Shown: positions 8,790 through 16,390 of the stretch, in pieces
Layout of the letters: every line of letters starts with the position of its first letter
Numbering within the stretch: position 1 is the first letter of the stretch
NCBI GenBank assembly: GCA_020634935.1
Contig: JACKAT010000040.1
Span: forward strand, 1 to 49,649
DNA length: 49,649 nt
Source: Anaerolineales bacterium
GTDB lineage: Bacteria; Chloroflexota; Anaerolineae; 4572-78; J111
Direction of reading: 5' to 3'
Position numbers and translations under genes: made by a program
Notes under the pieces: model-generated
What the model saw: only the letters and a program-made list of their open reading frames with translations
The model's database searches: none
What the model was told of the DNA's origin: nothing

Positions 8790-9785
8790 ATGACTACACG
8801 TAGATTAGGCGCGACCGATTTATTGGTTTCACCGCTGGGGCTGGGCTTGGCGGCCCTGGGCCGGCCTGGTTACATCAACTTAGGCCACGCCGCCGACCTC
8901 AACCACAATTATGACATCGAAATGATGGAACAGCACACTCACCAACTCCTCGATGCCGCCTGGGCCCAAGGGGTTCGCTATTTTGATGTGGCTCGGTCCT
9001 ACGGTCGGGCCGAACCATTTTTGGGCAGTTGGTTAAAATCGCGACGCATCTCGCCCAATACGGTCACGATCGGCTCCAAATGGGGCTACACGTACACCGC
9101 TAATTGGCAGGTTGAAGCCGACAAGCATGAAATCAAGGATCACTCCTTACCGGTGTTACAACGGCAATGGCAGGAGAGCCAAGCCAATCTAAACTCCTTC
9201 TTAAACATTTATCAAATTCACTCGGCCACCTTAGACAGCGGCGTATTAGAAAACGAGCCGGTGTTGTTAGCATTGGCTCGATTAAAACAGTTTGGTATCG
9301 CCATTGGTTTGTCGTTGAGTGGGCCGCAGCAAGGCGAGGTTCTCAAACGCGCAATGGATATTGAAATCGATGGGCAGCGGCTGTTTGACACGGTTCAAGC
9401 CACCTGGAATGTGCTGGAACCCTCGGCCGGCAGCACCTTGCAGTTAGCGGCTGACCAGGGTCTGGGCGTCATTGTCAAAGAAGCCCTGGCCAACGGCCGC
9501 CTGACATCGCGCAACGATAATCCGGCCTTTGCCGCTAAACGGGCTGTTCTTGAAACACAAGCTCGCCGGCTGGAGACCACCATCGATGCCCTAGCCCTGG
9601 CCGCAGTTCTGGCCCAACCTTGGGTTGGCGTTGTACTTAGCGGCGCAGCGACGATCGACCAGCTTACCGCTAATTTGAAGGCGCTGCACGTGGCTTGGGA
9701 TGACCAAGCCGCGGCTGCGTTAGCCGCGCTGGTTGAACCGCCGGAGGTGTATTGGCAAACGCGATCGGCGTTGGACTGGAATTAA
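8790..9785 (+). CDS. Aldo/keto reductase
   Basis: NAD(P)H-dependent oxidoreductase of 331 residues. The ATG at 8790 follows AGAGAGGA closely and gives the usual family N-terminus TTRRLGATDLLVSPLGLG; the longer open frame upstream overlaps the preceding small gene and is rejected. The catalytic tetrad is visible: Asp in RYFDVARSYG, Tyr in the same SYG segment, Lys in TIGSKWGY and His in IYQIHSATLD. The family reduces aldehydes or oxidises sugars such as L-fucose or D-threo-aldoses; the substrate is not evident. It is followed 18 bases later by the pteridine-reductase-like gene, and the two may share a transcript. Confidence 0.88.
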   Translation: MTTRRLGATDLLVSPLGLGLAALGRPGYINLGHAADLNHNYDIEMMEQHTHQLLDAAWAQGVRYFDVARSYGRAEPFLGSWLKSRRISPNTVTIGSKWGYTYTANWQVEADKHEIKDHSLPVLQRQWQESQANLNSFLNIYQIHSATLDSGVLENEPVLLALARLKQFGIAIGLSLSGPQQGEVLKRAMDIEIDGQRLFDTVQATWNVLEPSAGSTLQLAADQGLGVIVKEALANGRLTSRNDNPAFAAKRAVLETQARRLETTIDALALAAVLAQPWVGVVLSGAATIDQLTANLKALHVAWDDQAAAALAALVEPPEVYWQTRSALDWN

Positions 9786-9803
9786 TCGACCGGGAAAACG
9801 CTT

Positions 9804-10541
9804 ATGGACCTATCAGAGAAAGTAGCGCTCATTACCGGCGGCGCGGTGCGGCTGGGTCGAGCGATGGCGCTGGGACTGGCCGATCAAGGCTGTAACGTCA
9901 TCATCCATTACCATCGCTCGGCCAGCGAGGCGTATCAAACAGTTAGCGAGATTGAACAGCGAGGGGTTAAAGGCTGGGCTGTACCGGCTGACTTCAACAC
10001 CGATGCCGAACTGCTGAACCTTATCCCCACAGCTTTACAACACACCGGTCGATTAGATATTCTGATCAATAGCGCTTCCATTTTTCCCCGCGAGGATTTC
10101 TTCACCACTACCCCAGCGAGTTGGGACCAAAACATGCAGATCAATCTCAAAGCGCCTTTTTTATTGAGCCAGGCTTTTGCCAATGCCTTGCCGGAAAACC
10201 GGCCGGGCCTCATCATCAATCTCCTCGATGCCATCGCCATGCGCCCCAAGAATCACCACTTTGCTTATACTATTAGCAAAGTTGGCCTGGAAGGCTTAAC
10301 CAAAGCGATGGCGTATGCTTTAGCTGGTAAAAATATTCGCGTCAACGGAATGGCCTTGGGGACTATCCTGTCTATCGACCAATACGATCAAGATATTTTT
10401 GATCGACTGGCCGGGAAAATCCCCTTGCGGCGAACCGGATCGCCCGACGAGGTTGTCAAAACACTCATCTATCTGGTGCAGGCCGCCGATTATGTCACGG
10501 GCGAAATTATTCGGCTGGACGGCGGCAAACATTTGGTTTAA
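9804..10541 (+). CDS. Short-chain reductase of the pteridine reductase (PTR1/FolM) type
   Basis: A 245-residue Rossmann-fold reductase. The cofactor motif is TGGAVRLG near residues 11-18. The usual catalytic serine is replaced by D142 (LLDAIA), exactly 13 residues before Y155, with K159 (YTISK). This D-x12-Y-x3-K arrangement is that of Leishmania PTR1 (D181, Y194, K198), whose relatives include bacterial FolM. Such enzymes reduce dihydropterins or dihydrofolate with NADPH. RHRSAS-like sequence after beta-2 (HYHRSAS) also fits NADPH use. The pterin role is inferred from the triad; the general SDR call is firm. Confidence 0.82.
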   Translation: MDLSEKVALITGGAVRLGRAMALGLADQGCNVIIHYHRSASEAYQTVSEIEQRGVKGWAVPADFNTDAELLNLIPTALQHTGRLDILINSASIFPREDFFTTTPASWDQNMQINLKAPFLLSQAFANALPENRPGLIINLLDAIAMRPKNHHFAYTISKVGLEGLTKAMAYALAGKNIRVNGMALGTILSIDQYDQDIFDRLAGKIPLRRTGSPDEVVKTLIYLVQAADYVTGEIIRLDGGKHLV

Positions 10542-10553
10542 CCGAACTTTAAC

Positions 10554-10631
10554 GGTGACGGCCACTTTTGAAGGAGCCGAGATGTTGATGGGTTCGAGCG
10601 GATGGGTATCATTGACCAAGTGACCGTCACC
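10554..10631. repeat. Hairpin-type inverted repeat, GTGAC family
   Basis: GGTGACGGCCACTT (10554-10567) and AAGTGACCGTCACC (10618-10631) are inverted copies with 13 of 14 matching positions around a 50-base loop. The same core recurs at 39015-39075 and as a single arm near 48354, so it is a dispersed family rather than a gene-specific terminator. Confidence 0.7.
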
Positions 10632-10658
10632 TTGTCGTTGTTCGCTCATGTTCAATAT

Positions 10659-10707
10659 TTGTCAATCCCTCCCATTCTAGGTACAATACCCCTATCATCG
10701 GGTGATA
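10659..10707 (+). promoter_or_regulatory. Sigma-70-type promoter with overlapping dyad
   Basis: TTGTCA (10659-10664) and TACAAT (10682-10687) are separated by 17 bases, each one mismatch from consensus. TATCA-TCGGG-TGATA (10693-10707) overlaps the expected start of transcription and could be an operator. It would drive the gene starting at 10754. Confidence 0.65.
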
Positions 10708-10753
10708 ACCTGAATTATCATTCTCCATCAAAGTTGAGTTTGAGAACTGAAAG

Positions 10754-11818
10754 TTGATACGATCTTTTCATTTGCGAGACTCACGGTTAGTGGCTCGCCT
10801 GCAAAAGGCAGGGACGCCGCTTGATATTGAAGAGCAGTTAACGCACCCCCGCTCTCCTTTGAGGTCGGTTTTTTTAGACACCATTTTATCTCCCCAAGCA
10901 GGTCCGTCAACCTTTATTCTTGATCAGCAAGACGAAAATGGCCGGCACGAGGGGCTGGCTCAGGTTAGAATCCGCCCCGGACGTCCCGAACGCGATGTTG
11001 TTTTTATGTCCCCTACGCTCAATTCCGGAAACGGCGGCCACGCCATCTGGCAGCGGTTGTTGGCTCATCTATGCGTTCAAACCGCCGAGTCAGGCACATT
11101 GCGCATCTATGCCCGGCTGCCGCTACATACCGATGAACTCCAAATTTTCAAAAATGTCGGTTTTGTTGAATATGGGCAAGAACATTTTTACCAGCTCGAT
11201 CCTTCAGTCGATCGCTTGGAGCTTACGCCTACATTAGAATTGCGGCCGCAGCAGGCCGGTGATAGTTGGGGGCTGCAAAAGCTGTATGCTACCTTTACGC
11301 CCCGCGCCGTTCAAAATGCGGAAGGGTTGGCTCAAGGCCAGTGGGAACTGGCCAAACGGCGGTGGGGGGAACAAGGTCGCCGAGCCGGTTATGTGTGGGA
11401 GTTTGACGGCGACATTTTGGGCGCTTTGCACATTCGCACCGGCAAGCGAGGCTATTCCATTAGAACCCTTCTTCATCCCGATGCCTTAGACAAAGCCGAA
11501 GAATTATGCCAAGCTGCTTTGCAGCTAACCACGGCCAGACCCAAAGCGCCTGTATATTTTACATTTCGACACTATGAGCCAGGCTGGCCGCACATTTTAC
11601 CGATGTTAGGATTTAAACCGTTAACCAGTCAGGTTCTAGTTACCAAACCGATGGCGGTACGAATACGTGAAAAATCAAGTAAACTTATTCCAGCGTTAGA
11701 GGCCACCCCCACTGAAGGGGCAGCGTCAACCATTATGTCGCACGCCCGTTCTGAAGTTAATGTTACTAAAAATGGTGTGCCGCGTCGCAAACATAAAACC
11801 ACTATACCAGTCCTTTAA
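10754..11818 (+). CDS. GNAT-like acyltransferase protein, two-domain
   Basis: A 354-residue protein without a close recognised family. The N-terminal half (about 1-150) has features of a GNAT acetyltransferase: a beta-strand FILDQ, a basic segment AQVRIRPGRPERD, and the C-terminal pattern IYARLPLHTDELQIFKNVGF, like the LxxFxxxGF end of GNAT domains. The second half (about 160-310) ends similarly (HILPMLGFKPLTSQVLVTK), suggesting a duplicated fold. The tail is basic and low in complexity. The start is TTG with a weak ribosome site. A promoter with a possible operator lies just upstream. The acceptor is unknown. Confidence 0.6.
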   Translation: MIRSFHLRDSRLVARLQKAGTPLDIEEQLTHPRSPLRSVFLDTILSPQAGPSTFILDQQDENGRHEGLAQVRIRPGRPERDVVFMSPTLNSGNGGHAIWQRLLAHLCVQTAESGTLRIYARLPLHTDELQIFKNVGFVEYGQEHFYQLDPSVDRLELTPTLELRPQQAGDSWGLQKLYATFTPRAVQNAEGLAQGQWELAKRRWGEQGRRAGYVWEFDGDILGALHIRTGKRGYSIRTLLHPDALDKAEELCQAALQLTTARPKAPVYFTFRHYEPGWPHILPMLGFKPLTSQVLVTKPMAVRIREKSSKLIPALEATPTEGAASTIMSHARSEVNVTKNGVPRRKHKTTIPVL

Positions 11819-11896
11819 CAATTTGCTAACCATTTAATCGCTAAGTTAGCCACTATCAATAGTGGACTTTCCATAGCAGACAAATTTCTATTTGCT

Positions 11897-13528
11897 TTGC
11901 TTGCAGAATTAGGGAGGAAAAAAATAGAAAGTTTACACGACACTCCACAGGGCAAAGTTACCGATGATTTAGACGCGTTGCTGCAAGTATTGCCACCTCA
12001 TACGAGAGAGGTAATTGAAGCAGTTAATCAGTCTGAAAAACTTATCGAAATCATTATGGATTTAGGGCGTCGTCCCGAAGCCCGTTTCACTGACCACGAG
12101 ATGATTTTGAGCGAGCGAGAGTGTACCCAAGAAGATATCGATTTCGTCGTTCAGCGCATCGGCAAATTTATGGGCGACAACCGGGCCGGCATCGAGCGCA
12201 CCTTGCATCGAATTTCGGCTATTATTAACCGGCAGGGTAAAGTTATTGGCCTGACCTGCCGGGTTGGACGGGCCGTTTTTGGCACCGTCGATATTGTCAG
12301 AGATATTCTAGAGTCGGGCAAGAGCCTGCTGCTGTTAGGCCGGCCGGGCGTGGGTAAAACCACGCTGTTGCGAGAAGCGGCTCGCATCTTGGCCGAAAAT
12401 AAACGGGTGATCATCGTTGATACATCGAACGAAATCGCCGGTGATGGGGATATTCCGCACCCGGCCATTGGCCGCGCCCGACGAATGCAGGTAGCTAAAC
12501 CCAGCTTGCAGCACGAGGTCATGATCGAGGCAGTGGAAAACCACATGCCCGAAGTGATCATTATTGATGAGATCGGCCGCCAACTTGAAGCCGAAGCAGC
12601 CCGCACCATCGCCGAGCGAGGGGTGCAGTTAGTTGGTACGGCTCACGGGGTTAATCTGGAAAACTTGTTGCTCAACCCCACTTTGTCAGACTTGGTTGGC
12701 GGTATCGATACCGTTACGCTGTCCGATGAAGAAGCACGCCGGCGGGGAACTCAAAAAACCGTCTTAGAACGCCGCGCCCCGCCGACCTTTGATGTGCTGG
12801 TTGAAATTCAAGATCGCCAAACCTTTGCCGTTCATCACGATGTTGGCCGCTCAGTCGATATGCTCTTGCGTCAGCGACCGCTAGCTCCTGAAATTCGTTA
12901 TCGCAATGAAACCGGAGAAATTAAAATCGAAGCGCCACCGGCCCCCCCCTCGCCGCGCCAAACCGAGCGACTAGCTCAGGGCAGTAATGGCGACTTCGCG
13001 CATCGCATTATTGTGGGCGAAACGCCCCCGATAGAGCGAACCCGGAATTTGCAGCCTAAAAAGGTTTATCCTTATGGCGTAGGCCAGAATCGGCTGCGCC
13101 AGGCGGCCAGAACGCTTCAAGTTCCTATGACCATTGTCAGTGAAGTTGACGAGGCCGATGTGGTAATGACCCTCAAAAGTTACTACCGCAAACATCCGCA
13201 GCCTATCACTACCGCCGAGCGCCTGGGTAAGCCGGTTTACGTGCTGCGCTCTAATACCACCACTCAGATGGAATCTTGTCTGGCCGATATTTTCTCGCTG
13301 GAGGCTGAGGAGATGGATCCTAACGCCGTTGCCACCCGAGAAACCCAAGAGGCTATTCGCAAGGTTTTGGGGGGAATGCGCAGTGTGGAACTCTCGCCGC
13401 AAAACGCTGGCATCCGACGCCAACAGCATGAGATGGCCCGACAGGCCAACCTTATTTCGCACAGTTCCGGCCGTGAACCCTACCGGCGGGTACGCATCTA
13501 TCGCGATTTGCAGCGGGGCGGAAATTGA
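11897..13528 (+). CDS. R3H-domain AAA ATPase, Ycf45/SpoIIIAA-like
   Basis: A 543-residue ATPase. Walker A is GRPGVGKTT at 148-156 and Walker B is EVIIIDEIG near 215-223, in the arrangement of SpoIIIAA and chloroplast Ycf45 proteins (VDTSNEIAGDGDIPHPAIG is typical). The C-terminus carries a single-strand nucleic-acid-binding R3H-like region (residues about 480-540). The role is thought to be nucleic-acid related but is not well established. The TTG at 11897 has no ribosome site; a strong AGGGAGGA at 11911-11918 instead sits 5 bases before an in-frame ATA at 11924, which may be the true start. The stop overlaps the tmk start (TTGA). Confidence 0.85.
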   Translation: MLAELGRKKIESLHDTPQGKVTDDLDALLQVLPPHTREVIEAVNQSEKLIEIIMDLGRRPEARFTDHEMILSERECTQEDIDFVVQRIGKFMGDNRAGIERTLHRISAIINRQGKVIGLTCRVGRAVFGTVDIVRDILESGKSLLLLGRPGVGKTTLLREAARILAENKRVIIVDTSNEIAGDGDIPHPAIGRARRMQVAKPSLQHEVMIEAVENHMPEVIIIDEIGRQLEAEAARTIAERGVQLVGTAHGVNLENLLLNPTLSDLVGGIDTVTLSDEEARRRGTQKTVLERRAPPTFDVLVEIQDRQTFAVHHDVGRSVDMLLRQRPLAPEIRYRNETGEIKIEAPPAPPSPRQTERLAQGSNGDFAHRIIVGETPPIERTRNLQPKKVYPYGVGQNRLRQAARTLQVPMTIVSEVDEADVVMTLKSYYRKHPQPITTAERLGKPVYVLRSNTTTQMESCLADIFSLEAEEMDPNAVATRETQEAIRKVLGGMRSVELSPQNAGIRRQQHEMARQANLISHSSGREPYRRVRIYRDLQRGGN

Positions 13529-14166
13529 GCCTGTTTTTAACCTTTGAAGGCCCTGATGGCTCCGGCAAGAGTACCCAAATTCAACTGACGGCCCAGTTCT
13601 TGGCGAATTTAGGGTACGATGTGCTAACAACGAGAGAACCCGGCGGCACGCCTATCGGCGACCAGATTCGGACTGTACTGCACAATGTGGCGAATACCGC
13701 CATGTGTGCTCCGGCTGAGGTGCTGCTCTATTCCGCCAGCCGGGCCCAGTTGGTTCACGAGGTCATTTTACCTCATTTGAAAAATGGCGGGGCGGTTGTC
13801 TGCGACCGCTACGCCGACAGTACCTTTGCCTATCAGGGCTACGGCCGTGGGTTGGAAGCTGAGATGCTGCACCTGATCACCCAATTTGCGACACAGGGTC
13901 TCAAACCAGACCTGACCATTTATCTCGATCTTGATCCGGCGCAGGGTCTAAAGCGTAAACAACACGCCAACTCGGCCGGAGCCGGCGAGTGGAATCGCAT
14001 GGATAGACTGGAACTGGATTTTCATCAACGGGTTAGAGCCGGTTATCTGGAGATGGCCCAAACCGAGCCTGAACGCTGGCTGGTTGTCGATGCTACGGCC
14101 TCGATTGAGACCGTTAATCAAACCATCCGCCGACGATTAGAGCAATATCTAATTGCGCCCCAATAA
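13525..14166 (+). CDS. tmk: Thymidylate kinase
   Basis: dTMP kinase of 213 residues that phosphorylates dTMP to dTDP for DNA synthesis. The P-loop is FEGPDGSGKSTQ, the dTMP-binding region is TTREPGGTPIGDQIR, and CDRYADSTFAYQGYGRG contains the DR(Y/H) motif. The start is TTG, overlapping the TGA of the R3H ATPase gene by three bases, with GGGCGGA upstream, so translation is probably coupled. An imperfect inverted repeat 14204-14290 (TAAGGCTAAGGCTAAG against CTTAGCCTCAGCTTTAG, then TTTT) may end the transcript. Confidence 0.95.
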   Translation: MSLFLTFEGPDGSGKSTQIQLTAQFLANLGYDVLTTREPGGTPIGDQIRTVLHNVANTAMCAPAEVLLYSASRAQLVHEVILPHLKNGGAVVCDRYADSTFAYQGYGRGLEAEMLHLITQFATQGLKPDLTIYLDLDPAQGLKRKQHANSAGAGEWNRMDRLELDFHQRVRAGYLEMAQTEPERWLVVDATASIETVNQTIRRRLEQYLIAPQ

Positions 14167-14317
14167 AATGATGACTGCCACTCAATTAGCCGGCAACGAT
14201 GCTTGAGTAAGGCTAAGGCTAAGAAAAAAAAGTGAAGGTTCACTCACGAACTGGATTTGCCGTTTCTCAACCTTAGCCTCAGCTTTAGTCTTTTGATAAA
14301 AATACCCGCATTGTCAT

Positions 14318-14352
14318 GAAAAAACCCCAAGGTAACTTTAACACCTTGGGGT
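14318..14352 (-). terminator. Rho-independent terminator of the fmdB-like gene
   Basis: ACCCCAAGGT (14324-14333) and ACCTTGGGGT (14343-14352) form a 10-bp stem with a 9-base loop. On the minus strand the stem is followed by TTTTTT, so it terminates the gene ending at 14380. Confidence 0.85.
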
Positions 14353-14379
14353 CTTAACTATATCGGGCGCTGAAAACAC

Positions 14380-14778
14380 TCAATCGCCAAACCAGTCATC
14401 GCTAGCGCCGCCTGAGCCACCTAAATCGGGCATCGACTTCTCAATCGACTCCGGGTCTTCACCCGCTTCTAACCGGTCGACCACCTCATTGAAGTCGCTG
14501 CCCAGGTCTTCGCCCATCTCACTGCTCATTTTTCGCATCCAGCGAGCAATGGATTTAGGATCATTTTCATCCAGGCCGGCCATACTGCTGGGATCGGCCA
14601 GATTTTCAAGCCGGCTCTCTTCCGAACGAAGCACAGCCACTTTAGATATAAGCCTTTTTAGATGCGTTCCCCCACAACGGGGGCAAGCAGCCTCTTTCGT
14701 TTCGACTTCAGAAAAGCTGCGAAAAAAGACGCTGACTCGTTTGCGGCAATCGTAACAGCCGTATTCGTAAATAGGCAT
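14380..14778 (-). CDS. FmdB-family zinc-ribbon protein
   Basis: A 132-residue protein beginning MPIYEYGCYDCRKR, with CPRCGG about 25 residues later: the CxxC...CxxC zinc ribbon of the FmdB/regulatory family. The rest is acidic and ends in a Gly/Ser/Asp-rich tail (GGSGGASDDWFGD). Members are small putative regulators of unknown target. GAGGA precedes the ATG, and a promoter and terminator bracket the gene, so it is monocistronic. Confidence 0.88.
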   Translation of the reverse strand: MPIYEYGCYDCRKRVSVFFRSFSEVETKEAACPRCGGTHLKRLISKVAVLRSEESRLENLADPSSMAGLDENDPKSIARWMRKMSSEMGEDLGSDFNEVVDRLEAGEDPESIEKSMPDLGGSGGASDDWFGD

Positions 14779-14809
14779 AGGGCAATCCTCATTTGAAACT
14801 TATACATTT

Positions 14810-14839
14810 ATTATACTCTAAACCGATAGACCAAATCAA
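14810..14839 (-). promoter_or_regulatory. Promoter of the fmdB-like gene
   Basis: On the minus strand TTGATT (14834-14839) and a perfect TATAAT (14810-14815) are 18 bases apart, about 32 bases before the ATG. Confidence 0.6.
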
Positions 14840-14963
14840 GCTGTTAATACTTGACTCTGAGCCTCTGACGGATACCATACAAAGATAGTAATTATTTACT
14901 GGCTGACACGGTTTCCCTTGCCTTTTAACACCAGTTACCTGGTCGGCTGAATAGATATCAAAA

Positions 14964-15599
14964 ATGGAGCAATTAATTTTGACCCGAATTAATCCGTACA
15001 CTCGCGAGGAAAAGCCGCTACTGGTAGTTATCTCCGGGCCGTCCGGCGTTGGCAAGGATATGGCCCTGGTTCGGATGCAGGAGTTGGGATATCCCTTCTA
15101 TTTTGTGGTTACCGCCACCACACGCCCCCAGCGACCAGGGGAAGAAGATGGGGTGGATTACTTTTTCGTATCCAAAGCCCAATTTGCCGAGATGATCGAA
15201 CACGATGATCTGCTGGAGTATGCTATCGTCTATGGCGACTACAAAGGTATTCCGAAAGCCCAAGTCCGCAAAGCGCTGACCAGCGGCAAAGACGTGATCA
15301 TGCGGATCGACGTGCAGGGGGCCGAAACCATTCGGCGGCTGGTACCCGAAGCCGTACTCATCTACCTCTCCGCCGAATCGGAAGAAGCCCTGGTCCGTCG
15401 CTTGAGTCAGCGCAAAACCGAACCTGAAGATCAATTAAAATTACGCATCGCCACCGCCCGCCAGGAGCAAAAACGGCTGGAACTATTCGACTATATCGTC
15501 ATCAACGAAGAGGATAAACTCGACGACACCTGTCATAAAATCGCCTCAATCATTACTGCCGAGCGCTGCCGGGTTCACCAAAGAGAGATAAACTTATGA
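14964..15599 (+). CDS. gmk: Guanylate kinase with altered P-loop
   Basis: A 211-residue GMP kinase that makes GDP from GMP and ATP. Family hallmarks are TATTRPQRPGEEDGVDYFFVS, EYAIVYGDYKGIPKAQV and DVQGAETIRRL. The P-loop reads SGPSGVGKDM: the Ser/Thr that normally follows the lysine is Asp. The rest of the fold is intact, so it is probably active. There is no clear ribosome site before the ATG. The stop overlaps the ATG of the rhomboid gene (ATGA), so the two are translationally coupled. Confidence 0.9.
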   Translation: MEQLILTRINPYTREEKPLLVVISGPSGVGKDMALVRMQELGYPFYFVVTATTRPQRPGEEDGVDYFFVSKAQFAEMIEHDDLLEYAIVYGDYKGIPKAQVRKALTSGKDVIMRIDVQGAETIRRLVPEAVLIYLSAESEEALVRRLSQRKTEPEDQLKLRIATARQEQKRLELFDYIVINEEDKLDDTCHKIASIITAERCRVHQREINL

Positions 15600-16372
15600 G
15601 CTATCGAGACGCAGACCCTTACTCCAACCCTCCACCCCTGGAGCCGCCGCCGACCTTGCACCTGCCGCTTAGTAAGCCTTTTTTTACTTATGCGTTGCTG
15701 GCCGCGATTGTGATCGTTTGGTTGATGATGACGCTGGCCGGTGGCACAACTAATCCACAAGTGTTGGTCACTTATGGCGCTAACTATGGACCGGGCATCC
15801 TTGACGGTCAAATCTGGCGGCTATTTACATCGATGTTTATCCATATCGGGGGGCTGCACCTACTGGTTAATGCTTATGCCCTCTTTATTTTTGGTCTGGA
15901 AATGGAGCGTCTCTATAGCCCAGACCGGTTTCTAATCATCTACATTTTATCCGGATTATTCGGCAGTTTAGCCAGCTTTGCCTCTAAAGGACCGGCTGTT
16001 TTGTCTGCCGGCGCTTCTGGCGCTATTTTTGGCATTATCGGCATGAATTTGGCTTTCTTTCTGCTCCACCGCGACGATTTGGGTCGGATCAGTCAGGCTC
16101 GAATTCAGGGGACACTGGTCATCATCGCTATCAATCTAGCCTTTGGTTTCTTAGTACCCGGCATCGATAATATGGCCCATATCGGCGGGCTGGTAGCTGG
16201 TTACCTCTTAGGTTACGGCCTGGCCCCTAAATACGAAGTAGTCAACCAATATACCTCGGATGCGCGCGTCGTTGATACGCGATCACTGTTAAATCGTTGG
16301 TGGATTCCCGCCTTGGCGGTAGTACTATTGGCGACCGGAATACCGTTAAGTATTCTTTACTGGCAGGGCTGA
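15596..16372 (+). CDS. Rhomboid-family intramembrane serine protease
   Basis: A 258-residue membrane protein with about six or seven helices, starting near residue 30 after a proline-rich cytoplasmic N-terminus. The catalytic serine is S141 in GASGAIFG and the histidine is H195 in DNMAHIGGLVAG. The HIGGLHLLVN segment (83-92) carries the conserved oxyanion-hole His and Asn. Rhomboids cut transmembrane substrates within the bilayer. It overlaps gmk by four bases. The end of the gene overlaps the putative priA promoter. Confidence 0.92.
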   Translation: MSYRDADPYSNPPPLEPPPTLHLPLSKPFFTYALLAAIVIVWLMMTLAGGTTNPQVLVTYGANYGPGILDGQIWRLFTSMFIHIGGLHLLVNAYALFIFGLEMERLYSPDRFLIIYILSGLFGSLASFASKGPAVLSAGASGAIFGIIGMNLAFFLLHRDDLGRISQARIQGTLVIIAINLAFGFLVPGIDNMAHIGGLVAGYLLGYGLAPKYEVVNQYTSDARVVDTRSLLNRWWIPALAVVLLATGIPLSILYWQG

Positions 16373-16384
16373 TTCCAATATAAT
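16356..16384 (+). promoter_or_regulatory. Promoter placing the priA start at the first base of the transcript
   Basis: TTTACT (16356-16361) and a perfect TATAAT (16379-16384) are 17 bases apart. The next ATG is at 16391, seven bases after the -10 box, which is where transcription should start. A leaderless mRNA is therefore likely; no ribosome site precedes the ATG. Confidence 0.55.
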
Positions 16385-16390
16385 ACTTTG

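Noticed and set aside
10580..10640. tRNA-like sequence (GGGTTCGAGC)
   Set aside because: No acceptor stem or anticodon arm can be formed around it; it is the loop of a dispersed inverted repeat.
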